DNA from: Pedobacter gandavensis
GTDB taxonomy: Bacteria; Bacteroidota; Bacteroidia; Sphingobacteriales; Sphingobacteriaceae
Assembly: GCF_014172405.1 (NCBI RefSeq)
Contig: NZ_WNXC01000001.1
Span: 1,426,001-1,490,000 of the forward strand
DNA: 64,000 bases
Direction: 5' to 3'
In this document: piece after piece, positions 42,605 through 50,100 of the stretch
Numbering within the stretch: the stretch's first letter is position 1
Layout of the letters: every line of letters starts with the position of its first letter
Made by a program: the position numbers and the translations under genes
Notes under the pieces: generated by a model
What the model was told of the DNA's origin: nothing
The model's input: the letters and a program-made list of their open reading frames with translations, nothing else
Database searches by the model: none

Positions 42605-42612
42605 CAAAAATA
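42605..42612 (-). promoter_or_regulatory. Putative -7 element for the AraC-type regulator
   Basis: TATTTTTG on the minus strand matches TAnnTTTG perfectly, 34 nt before the start codon. No good TTG at -33 was found. Confidence 0.33.
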
Positions 42613-42755
42613 ACTTATTTACTTTCTGAATACTTACAGAATCCTGCTTAAAACTTATATAATTAGAACGAAATGGGATCATTTATGTTTTGATAAAGCT
42701 TCCATTATCTTAGGATAAAACAACCGATTCTGGCGGATGCCAAGCCGACAATACC

Positions 42756-42763
42756 TATATTTG
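42756..42763 (+). promoter_or_regulatory. Putative -7 element very close to the efflux-pump start
   Basis: TATATTTG matches TAnnTTTG perfectly, but lies only 8 nt before the ATG at 42772. If used, the transcript would be nearly leaderless. The -33 element is not obvious. Confidence 0.35.
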
Positions 42764-42771
42764 CAAGGCTA

Positions 42772-43998
42772 ATGACAAAACAAAAATACTTCCTCCTGAT
42801 TGTATTATTAGGCTCCCTAACCGCTTTAGGCCCTTTTTCAATCGACATGTACCTCCCGGGATTCCCGGCTATTGCAAAAGACCTGAACACCACTGTACTT
42901 AAAGTATCGTTATCACTTTCCAGCTATTTCATAGGCATTTCTGCCGGACAACTGCTTTATGGACCATTATTAGATCGTTTTGGCAGGAAAAAACCATTAT
43001 ATATTGGTTTAGTCGTTTATATTATTGCCTCTGCGATTTGCGTATTTGCCACCAGTCTGGATGCCTTGATCATTCTCCGTTTCATGCAAGCCATAGGAAG
43101 TTGTGCCGCAGCAGTTGCTTCTATAGCTATGGTGAGAGACCTTTTCCCGGTAAAAGAAAACGCGAAGGTTTTCGCCTTGCTGATGCTTGTAGTAGGCGTT
43201 TCTCCAATGATTGCCCCTACTTTAGGCGGTTATGTCACTGTGGCCTGGGGATGGCATTCTGTATTTATCATCTTGATGGGCCTGGGCATTTTAAACCTGA
43301 TCGCCAGTTGGCTTTGGCTACCGGACGGCTATAAACCAGACACCAGCCTTTCCCTGAAGCCCATCCCTATTCTCAAAAATTTTCTGTCTGTACTCAAAGA
43401 GCCACAGTTTTATACCTATGCTTTCACTGGGGCACTGGCTTTCTCCGGATTATTTGCCTACATCTCTGGTTCCCCACTCGTCTTCATCGATATTTTTCAA
43501 GTATCCGAAGAAGGTTATGGCTGGATCTTCGCCTTACTGGCTACAGGGTTAATTGGCTCTAGCCAGATCAACACCTTTTTACTAAGAAAATACAGAAGTG
43601 AGCAAGTGATATTTGCCGCTTTAAGCACACAGGTTTTAGTGGTCTTATTTTTCTTATTGGGTAGCATCAACAACTGGTTTGGCCTTACAGAAACCGTATT
43701 ACTATTGTTCTTATTCCTTTCTTGTCTGGGCTTAACCAATCCAAACACCTCTGCTTTATCTCTTGCGCCATTTAGCAAAAACGCAGGCAGCGCATCGGCC
43801 TTAATGGGTGCCGTACAAATGGGATTGGGTGCATTGGCTTCTTTTGGCGTCAGCATGTTCGAGGTAAAATCTGCAGTTCCTATGGTGGCCATTATGACCG
43901 GTACAACCATCATTGCCCTCCTGATTTTACTCGTTGGAAGAAGAAATATTAAAGTTCAAATCGAAGAAAGTAAGGATACTACAACCTTTGTTCATTAA
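42772..43998 (+). CDS. Bcr/CflA-family MFS drug efflux transporter
   Basis: 408 residues and twelve membrane helices. The N-terminal helix region has LTALGPFSIDMYLPGFPAIAKDL, the Bcr/CflA signature. The MFS loop 2-3 motif reads GPLLDRFGRKKPLYIGL (G-x-x-x-D-R-x-G-R), and helix 5 has the motif C-like LVVGVSPMIAPTLGGYV. It exports drugs such as bicyclomycin, chloramphenicol or sulfonamides using the proton gradient; actual substrates unknown. Divergent from the AraC-type regulator. Confidence 0.93.
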   Translation: MTKQKYFLLIVLLGSLTALGPFSIDMYLPGFPAIAKDLNTTVLKVSLSLSSYFIGISAGQLLYGPLLDRFGRKKPLYIGLVVYIIASAICVFATSLDALIILRFMQAIGSCAAAVASIAMVRDLFPVKENAKVFALLMLVVGVSPMIAPTLGGYVTVAWGWHSVFIILMGLGILNLIASWLWLPDGYKPDTSLSLKPIPILKNFLSVLKEPQFYTYAFTGALAFSGLFAYISGSPLVFIDIFQVSEEGYGWIFALLATGLIGSSQINTFLLRKYRSEQVIFAALSTQVLVVLFFLLGSINNWFGLTETVLLLFLFLSCLGLTNPNTSALSLAPFSKNAGSASALMGAVQMGLGALASFGVSMFEVKSAVPMVAIMTGTTIIALLILLVGRRNIKVQIEESKDTTTFVH

Positions 43999-44182
43999 TA
44001 TTTTAAAAGTTCGTAGGGGTAAAGCCTCATTACTCTGGTTTATGAGCTTAATTTCAGAGCAGATGGGTAACTAAGCCGGAAGCAGCAGTTAAGGGCTTCT
44101 GGATCAGATATGAAGTGCAGGGGTACTTAAAACCACTCAATAACATAGAACAGAAATTTACTTGTCGGGTAAAATCAAAATT

Positions 44183-44866
44183 CTAGGTTAACAAGGCCAT
44201 CAAATCCCTCATCCCCTCCACTGCTCTTTTTTCAATTTTGATCAGCTGATGGTTATTTTTAACTTTCGGAATTACTGGATCGATGATATAGATTGGACTG
44301 TCTGCGGGAACATAATCAATTAGCCCAGCAGCAGGATACACGGCCAAAGAACTCCCTACCAGCACGAATACTTCTGCTGAGCGACAGATCATAGACGCCT
44401 CGTCGATCATGGGTACAGGCTCACCAAACCAGACCACATGTGCCCGAAGTTGTGTTCCCAATTCACAAAGATCGCCCATCTTTAATTCCCAGCCTGCTAT
44501 TGGATAAGTTAAACAAGGATCTCTATCAGATTGTGAGCGCGTGATGATACCATGTAAATGCGTTACCTTACTGGAGCCAGCACGTTCGTGTAAATCATCC
44601 ACATTTTGAGTGATGATCTGAACATCATAATCTGCTTCCAACGCTGCCAATGCCCTATGAGCTTCATTCGGCGCTGCTGCCAACACCTGTTTTCTGCGTT
44701 CATTATAAAAATTCTGAACCAATACCGGATTCTTACGCCAGGCTTCAGGTGTGGCTACATCATAGATATTGTAACCTTCCCAGAGTCCGTCCGTATCCCG
44801 GAAGGTTCTCAATCCGCTTTCCGCACTTATTCCGGCACCTGTAAATACAACTAATTTCTTTTTCAT
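44183..44866 (-). CDS. cobB: Sir2-family NAD-dependent deacylase (class III, CobB-like)
   Basis: The 227-residue protein has GAGISAESG (10-18), TFRDTDGLWEGY, TQNVD (86-90) and catalytic His 105 in HLHG. Residues Y54 and R57 in NFYNERR fit the Y-x-x-R signature of class III enzymes that remove succinyl/malonyl groups. Only two possible zinc cysteines lie in the small domain (CLTYPIAGWELKMGDLC), so the zinc site is reduced, as seen in some class III members. It is cytoplasmic and stands alone, downstream of the terminator that closes the B12 operon. Confidence 0.92.
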   Translation of the reverse strand: MKKKLVVFTGAGISAESGLRTFRDTDGLWEGYNIYDVATPEAWRKNPVLVQNFYNERRKQVLAAAPNEAHRALAALEADYDVQIITQNVDDLHERAGSSKVTHLHGIITRSQSDRDPCLTYPIAGWELKMGDLCELGTQLRAHVVWFGEPVPMIDEASMICRSAEVFVLVGSSLAVYPAAGLIDYVPADSPIYIIDPVIPKVKNNHQLIKIEKRAVEGMRDLMALLT

Positions 44867-44906
44867 AAGGGGCGATTCAGCTGTCGTTGAGGACTGCAGC
44901 TTCCTT

Positions 44907-44914
44907 CAAAGGTA
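44907..44914 (-). promoter_or_regulatory. Putative -7 element of the sirtuin gene
   Basis: On the minus strand TACCTTTG matches TAnnTTTG perfectly, 40 nt before the ATG at 44866. The -33 region is only a T-rich stretch that overlaps the terminator T-run. Confidence 0.4.
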
Positions 44915-44932
44915 AATAATTCTTCCGGGCAT

Positions 44933-44982
44933 AAAAAAATCCCGGCTGGTTGAAGAGTTTCCTCCGCAACAATCCCGGGATT
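44933..44982 (-). terminator. Terminator of the cobalamin-uptake operon
   Basis: Arms AATCCCGG (44938-44945) and CCGGGATT (44975-44982), with further GTTG/CAAC pairing inside, end in a run of T on the minus strand. It lies about 28 nt after the stop at 45010. Confidence 0.75.
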
Positions 44983-45009
44983 GTTTATCTTATTGTTTTT
45001 AAACGCTGT

Positions 45010-45585
45010 TTATGCTGCTTTGGCTAAACTTAAATATGGGTATTTAGCTTTTAAGGCTTCAAAAGCGCCAAACATTACTGCTCCATAAGCTACAGTTCCA
45101 TAAAGGAAGTTCAATTCAAAAGGAATCGCATTGATCAAACATTGACCGTAACCGGCTAAAGTAGCTGGGTAAATACTTGGTGCATACATTGGGCCGATAT
45201 CACTTAAGATCCAGTGTAGAAAAACACCAATGAAAGTGGAAGCCATAAAGGTTCCTACATTCACTTTTTTCATCATCAGTTTACCAACGGCAACCATTGC
45301 TACAATTGCAATATAGGTCCAGTACCATCCTGCATAGAAAAATCCATATCCAGAAATTTTAGCAATAAAGATATCGCTCAGTACCAACACCAACATAGGG
45401 AAAGCAAATGCCTTCACATTGTTATTGAAATATGCGCCGCCAAATAAGGCAATTGCTCCTACAGCTGAGAAATTAGCGATCTCTTTAAAGTCGCTAGATA
45501 AAGGGGCTGCAACACGGATAATGCTTACAAAGATGATAATCATTAACAGGATTATCGAACGCGGGTTGAATTTAGATTCAGACAT
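45010..45585 (-). CDS. Small integral membrane protein of the B12 operon (DUF6580-like)
   Basis: The 191-residue protein has about five to six membrane helices and conserved-looking segments: IANFSAVGAIALFGGAYF, FAFPMLVLVLSDIFI, WYWTYIAIVAMVAVGKLMM and TFIGVFLHWILSDIGPMY. Size and pattern resemble S-components of ECF vitamin transporters, and DUF6580 proteins occur beside B12 genes. So it may be an inner-membrane partner in cobalamin uptake. No ATPase or EcfT gene is in view, and no direct motif proves this. It is last in the riboswitch-controlled operon before a terminator. Confidence 0.6.
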   Translation of the reverse strand: MSESKFNPRSIILLMIIIFVSIIRVAAPLSSDFKEIANFSAVGAIALFGGAYFNNNVKAFAFPMLVLVLSDIFIAKISGYGFFYAGWYWTYIAIVAMVAVGKLMMKKVNVGTFMASTFIGVFLHWILSDIGPMYAPSIYPATLAGYGQCLINAIPFELNFLYGTVAYGAVMFGAFEALKAKYPYLSLAKAA

Positions 45586-45653
45586 ATTCTTTTATATTAT
45601 AATAACAAAGTTATATTTTTTCCTTGGCATTAAAAAGCCCATGGGCATAACGT

Positions 45654-46757
45654 TTAGTGGAAGGCAAACATTGCTGGGAAATAGTAACCTGAAAAAGGAA
45701 CTGTTTTACTCAGCGTACCTGTTTTTGCATCATAGATATTCAAGAAGTTGGTGTAAGAATTTACGCCAAAACCAGGCAACATCGTGGTGGTTACAATCTG
45801 ATCTGCCTGAGCATAATAACCTAAGTTCTTTTTATAATAAACCTGTTTATCCACAGCAGTAATGAAAGGTTTATCCAGAGAAGTTTTATCACCGGATACA
45901 TATTTGTAAATATCCTGACCTCCACCCCATCCATTTGACGATTTAATCATAAATACTGCATTTTCTTTCGTAGAGGCAACGATTGCTGAAGAGAACCAGG
46001 CGCCAAAGGTGCTAAAAGTAGTAAATGGCAATTCTACTGTTTCTGTTTCTAAGGTTACCGGATTCGATTTATACAGGTTTTTACCCCCAGTAAACCATAC
46101 ACTACCATCTGGTGTTCTCACGAAACCGGTGGTTACACCAGCGATTTTCTTTTGAACGGAAAGGTCGGAAACATTATAGATCACTGCACCTTCTGATTGA
46201 GAAAGGGTATAGATGTATTTATCTGTTTTCAACATATCGCCGATCTGACCTTTAGTACCTATTAATTTAAATGTTGGTTTTAAGGTCTTAAGGTTGATCA
46301 GATAAATCCCATCGCTACTGCTTAAAAGCCCATTGTTTTCGTCTATACCAACAAAGGCTCGCCAATCATAGTCTCCGGAACCAGGAATTCTACCTACTTC
46401 TTTCATCGTTTTTGCATCAGCTACTACAACTGGTCCTTTTACTTTACTGATCACATATAAATTGTTATTGAAAACGGTACCGTACTGCACGGTAGAACTC
46501 GCAGGTTCAAATCCTTTTCCATCGTTCTCTTTTTGGAAAACACTGTCTTTTAGCGTACCACTTACGGCATCATAAAATGACACTGATCCTGTGCCGTGAC
46601 CATACCATCCTTCATTGATGATAAAAAATCCTTTTTCATATTTCCCGGCAACTACTGTTGGGTCTACACCAACTTCTGGGGTATCTTTCTTACATGAGAA
46701 TAGCGCAGCTGATAAAACAGCTGCTAATGCTAATCCTTTAAAACTTGTGAACTTCAT
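45654..46757 (-). CDS. BtuG-like beta-propeller lipoprotein (copy 1, DUF5074-like)
   Basis: 367 residues. The lipoprotein signal ends LFSC with Cys at 22 and the mature protein starts CKKDTPEVG, an acidic-flanked start consistent with surface exposure. The body is a repetitive beta structure (FFIINEGWYGHGTGSVSFYDAVSGTL, then blades such as NNNLYVISKVKGPVVVADAKTM and VWFTGGKNLYKSNPVTLE), as in DUF5074/YncE seven-bladed propellers. BtuG of Bacteroides is such a propeller and hands cobalamin to BtuB. This copy is the most divergent of three in the operon. Confidence 0.75.
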   Translation of the reverse strand: MKFTSFKGLALAAVLSAALFSCKKDTPEVGVDPTVVAGKYEKGFFIINEGWYGHGTGSVSFYDAVSGTLKDSVFQKENDGKGFEPASSTVQYGTVFNNNLYVISKVKGPVVVADAKTMKEVGRIPGSGDYDWRAFVGIDENNGLLSSSDGIYLINLKTLKPTFKLIGTKGQIGDMLKTDKYIYTLSQSEGAVIYNVSDLSVQKKIAGVTTGFVRTPDGSVWFTGGKNLYKSNPVTLETETVELPFTTFSTFGAWFSSAIVASTKENAVFMIKSSNGWGGGQDIYKYVSGDKTSLDKPFITAVDKQVYYKKNLGYYAQADQIVTTTMLPGFGVNSYTNFLNIYDAKTGTLSKTVPFSGYYFPAMFAFH

Positions 46758-46814
46758 TGAATGGATTGAATTTTGTTTGTATGATTGTTTGGTCGCCTTT
46801 ATTTTAAGGAGTGC

Positions 46815-47678
46815 TTACTTCATTAAGCTGATGTCTTCTACACCAGTAACTTCGGTAGACAACTCTCCCAGCCAGCCCATATTTGCCTGTACGCCGGTTT
46901 GGATTTTAATGAAATGAATGCCATTTAAAGTCACTTTCTTTCCATTTTGATCTACCGCATTTGCGATGTCGATTTTATCACCACCAAGCAAATTATCTGC
47001 GTAACCCCAATCATATGGTTGACTGAGGATCATTCCAGGATCAGACATATCGATATTTCTATTTGACAATAGTGAACCTTTAAGGGTATATTCTGTGATC
47101 AATTTTCCCGCTTTGTCTTTCATTTCAGGAAAGTACGCTTGTTTGTGAAAAGTGTTGGTTTCAACCACTCCGGTCTTGCCATATACATCTTTCCAAGGCA
47201 CAGGATCAGTGTCTGCTGCCGGCTTGGTATAAGTCACCGCATAATTGCGTTGGTAGGCTAAATTTTTGAACTCACTACCTGCAACTTCATACCAGGTATC
47301 ATCTGCCAGGCCATTGCCATTGGTATCCTGCATCACCCATACAATCCCTGGTTCAGAAAAAGTTGGCAATGGATTTCCATAAATGATGATGTCGTCCTTA
47401 TCCAGTTGATTGATCACCAAGTGGTCAAATCCAAGCACAATTGAGCCGCCCCATGCGCCAAGACTTACCATTCCTTTTTTACCGATAATTGTATTGGCTC
47501 CTACTGTATTTCCAAGGTCCGTATTGATAAACTGGCCTGGTGCTGGAAGGTACTCTATTAACTTAGAGACAAAGCTTGTGCCCACAATAGGTTCTGGAGT
47601 CGGTGTTGGATCTGAGTTTTTTGAGCAGGAAGCCAGTGCGGCCATGCCTAGGAAAGCGAGATAGTACTTAGTTTTCAT
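46815..47678 (-). CDS. Surface lipoprotein of the B12 operon, unknown fold
   Basis: The 287-residue protein has a lipoprotein signal with Cys 18 (ALASCSKN) and a Pro-rich linker (PTPTPEP). The middle shows GAWGGSIVLGFDHLVIN and QDTNGNGLADDTWYEV, a DxNxNGxxD loop like calcium-binding loops of TSP3 or dockerin type, then FIKIQTGVQANMGWLGELSTEVTGVEDI near the end. It is not a propeller by its repeats. Bacteroides B12 loci also carry extra surface lipoproteins (such as BtuH), but homology cannot be told from sight. Lies between two BtuG-like genes. Confidence 0.65.
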   Translation of the reverse strand: MKTKYYLAFLGMAALASCSKNSDPTPTPEPIVGTSFVSKLIEYLPAPGQFINTDLGNTVGANTIIGKKGMVSLGAWGGSIVLGFDHLVINQLDKDDIIIYGNPLPTFSEPGIVWVMQDTNGNGLADDTWYEVAGSEFKNLAYQRNYAVTYTKPAADTDPVPWKDVYGKTGVVETNTFHKQAYFPEMKDKAGKLITEYTLKGSLLSNRNIDMSDPGMILSQPYDWGYADNLLGGDKIDIANAVDQNGKKVTLNGIHFIKIQTGVQANMGWLGELSTEVTGVEDISLMK

Positions 47679-47719
47679 GATATGATGTTTATTGATAATT
47701 ATAGATTGGAGCTTGATGA

Positions 47720-48835
47720 TTAGAATCCGTATTGGAATACAGCCATTTTAGGTGCAACACCAGTCTCAAAAGCGAATTGCAGTTTTCCATCTTTGCTGTA
47801 GCTAAACATTTTACCATTATTGGTGAAATCTTTCCCATCAGCCACATAAAAACTATTGTCCAATGTGTTTAAGCTTACCGTGTAAGGATAGGTAATATCA
47901 GCAGCTGTACCATCTTTGATCAGGTCATTTCCTAATGCGCCAGTGCTGGTATTGAAAGATTTCAAATAAGGAGCGGTACTGTAACCGATCGCATAACCAT
48001 TGGCACCGGTGATGCTCAAAAACGAAAGACCTAAATCAGGACCAGAACTAATTTTAGTATCCGATACACTGCTCAATTTTTCAAGCGTTCCCTGAATAGA
48101 GCTATAATTGCCAGAAGTCTGCACAAATAAATCACCACTAGGAGTGGCAAAAATTACCCTTGGATTTAGGGAGGTAGGGATTTCCTTCAGCTTGGTAAAG
48201 TTATTTAGGTCTACTACAGATACGGAGCTATTGTTAGCAGATGGGAAAAATTGATGTACAGAATTGGTCACATAAATCTTGTTATTTACAATGGCCAATT
48301 GCTCTAAAGCGCCACCAACAAGCAATCTGCTATCAATCGTTAAACTTGTAGTATCCAGTTTAGTCAATTTCCCATCATATCCAGAGATATAGGCTTTGTT
48401 CTTATTGAAAACAATATTTCTTGGCATAAAGCCTCCGTTTTCATCAGAAAATGGAATGCGTTTCAAAGATTTTCCAGTTGCCATATTGATCACTTCCAAA
48501 TAAGAATCTTTTGCATTAACAGTTGTTCCGGTGATTACGCAATAGATCTTACTTCCATATTGCTTCAGGTCATTCGCATTAGCGCCAAGTGCTTTACCGT
48601 TTTGTTTGGCAAAATAATCGACTTCCACTTTCTTACTTGCCACATTATAGTAGCTGATAGAACTTGCGCCACCACTGGAATAAGAACCTTCGTTAAGTAC
48701 GTATACGCCTGTTGTATTTAGCGGTTGTGGGGCAATTACAGGTAATTCATCCTTTTTACATGAACTTAGAGAGAGTAAACCCGCAGTAGCAAGTAGCAAG
48801 AATAATTTTCCGTTTTTGGTCATTGAGGTATTCAT
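47720..48835 (-). CDS. BtuG-like beta-propeller lipoprotein (copy 2)
   Basis: 371 residues with a lipoprotein signal ending SLSSC (Cys at 26, CKKDELPV). The body begins GVYVLNEGSYSSGGASSISYYNVASKK, sharing G-x-Y-x-x-NEG with the other two propellers, and has repeated blades (LEVINMATGKSLKRI, KAYISGYDGKLTKLDTTSL, KIYVTNSVHQFF, SVSVVDLNNFTKLKEI). It is expected to be surface-exposed and to bind cobalamin or related corrinoids for the BtuB-like receptor. It follows the next propeller gene by 68 nt. Confidence 0.78.
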   Translation of the reverse strand: MNTSMTKNGKLFLLLATAGLLSLSSCKKDELPVIAPQPLNTTGVYVLNEGSYSSGGASSISYYNVASKKVEVDYFAKQNGKALGANANDLKQYGSKIYCVITGTTVNAKDSYLEVINMATGKSLKRIPFSDENGGFMPRNIVFNKNKAYISGYDGKLTKLDTTSLTIDSRLLVGGALEQLAIVNNKIYVTNSVHQFFPSANNSSVSVVDLNNFTKLKEIPTSLNPRVIFATPSGDLFVQTSGNYSSIQGTLEKLSSVSDTKISSGPDLGLSFLSITGANGYAIGYSTAPYLKSFNTSTGALGNDLIKDGTAADITYPYTVSLNTLDNSFYVADGKDFTNNGKMFSYSKDGKLQFAFETGVAPKMAVFQYGF

Positions 48836-48903
48836 ATTTTTTTTGTTTAGTTGTATTATTTATTGTTGTCTTTATGTGATGAATTTAATTGTAGCTTCTT
48901 ATT

Positions 48904-50055
48904 TTACTTATATACCATGGCGAAATGTGCAGGGATATCCCCGGTAACAACAGACCACTTCTTCTTCCCTGCCGGGTCGAAGCAATACAGGACCCCTGGA
49001 GAGACATAATCCCTTGCATCCGTGACGAACACTTCTTTAGTATATTTATCAACTGCAATACCGTATGGAATCATAATTTTTGCGTCGGTCCCATCGGTAA
49101 TGAATTTCGTGTTTAGGATTTTCTCTTGTTTTACATCCAGCATACCATAGCTGAGGCTGAACTTCCCGGTATTGCTGCTCCATTCTGAGCCATAGAAATA
49201 AGCGATATCGTCATCAATCACCAGATTACTGGCTCCAATATCAAAACGCGTTTTGATCAGATCAGTCTTGGTATCAATCACATAAATTTTAGAATGAATA
49301 TCCAGGTAATTCCCTCTGGAGGTCACATAAATATCTCCGTATTTATCTGCTTTCAGGCGGTGCAGATTTATGGCAACATCAATATTTTTGACAACGCTAA
49401 ACGAGTTCAAATCAATCACTGAAACCCTGGTATCATAATTCAAGGGGGTATAGCCACCAGAATTCGCGACATATAACTTCTGTCCAACAACCGCCATTTC
49501 TTCTGGCTGCCTTCCTACTTCTATTCTTTTCTCTTCTTTTAAGGATGCCGTATCAATTTGGACTACTACCCCATTTGGCGCATCAGGGACGCCAACTTGT
49601 CCGAGGTAAGCACTCACATAGGCCTTTCCATCCTTGAAGGTAATGTAACGGGGATTGGTCACGTTAATTTGCTGAATTCGTTTACCTGATTTTGCATCCA
49701 TAACCTCCACTTTATTGGAAATATTAACGACCACATAAAGTTTAGATCCGTAAATCCCCACATCATTTGCCACATCTCCCAGGCCGTTTACCTGTGCTGG
49801 GTTCATCTGGTTGTACATGTTTCTTCTGTACACGCCGGTAGAAAAATCCATGTAGTCTAAGGAGGCTTTGTTCATCCCCATATTGCCTTCATTGACCAGG
49901 TAAAAACCTTGTAATTGGCGTGAGGGATCGGCTGGCAGTATACCTACCAGTTCCTCTGGAATCACTTGTAAATCCTTGCGACAAGCACCTAAAAATGAGC
50001 TCAGCAAGATCAGCAGGAAACAGGCATATCTAGTAATGGCTTTCATTTTTTTCAT
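48904..50055 (-). CDS. BtuG-like beta-propeller lipoprotein (copy 3, next to BtuB)
   Basis: 383 residues with a lipoprotein signal (LSSFLGAC, Cys at 25, then CRKDLQV). The propeller starts LQGFYLVNEGNMGMNKASLDYMD and continues with VEVMDAKSGKRI, KAYVSAYLGQVG, VVQIDTASLKEEKRI, KLYVANSGGY and RVSVIDLNSFSVVKNI. It directly follows the BtuB-like gene (45 nt), the same place btuG has in Bacteroides, so it is the best candidate for the true BtuG partner. It would capture cobalamin at the cell surface and close over the receptor. Confidence 0.82.
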   Translation of the reverse strand: MKKMKAITRYACFLLILLSSFLGACRKDLQVIPEELVGILPADPSRQLQGFYLVNEGNMGMNKASLDYMDFSTGVYRRNMYNQMNPAQVNGLGDVANDVGIYGSKLYVVVNISNKVEVMDAKSGKRIQQINVTNPRYITFKDGKAYVSAYLGQVGVPDAPNGVVVQIDTASLKEEKRIEVGRQPEEMAVVGQKLYVANSGGYTPLNYDTRVSVIDLNSFSVVKNIDVAINLHRLKADKYGDIYVTSRGNYLDIHSKIYVIDTKTDLIKTRFDIGASNLVIDDDIAYFYGSEWSSNTGKFSLSYGMLDVKQEKILNTKFITDGTDAKIMIPYGIAVDKYTKEVFVTDARDYVSPGVLYCFDPAGKKKWSVVTGDIPAHFAMVYK

Positions 50056-50100
50056 CGGTTTATATAATCGTTTAAAAAAATTAATTCGTTTAATGTTTGG

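Noticed and set aside
43515..43913. 132-codon open frame antisense to the efflux pump
   Set aside because: It is a mirror of the transmembrane coding sequence; no start context or domain.
43999..44182. tRNA or small RNA between the pump and sirtuin genes
   Set aside because: I tried to fold the GC-rich parts and found no cloverleaf or long stem.
45636..45645. Palindrome GCCCATGGGC after the stop at 45654
   Set aside because: It can form only a tiny hairpin with an insufficient loop; no real terminator, and the next gene is in the same operon.
45419..45862. 147-codon open frame on the + strand
   Set aside because: It overlaps two well-supported B12-operon genes on the other strand and resembles no protein.
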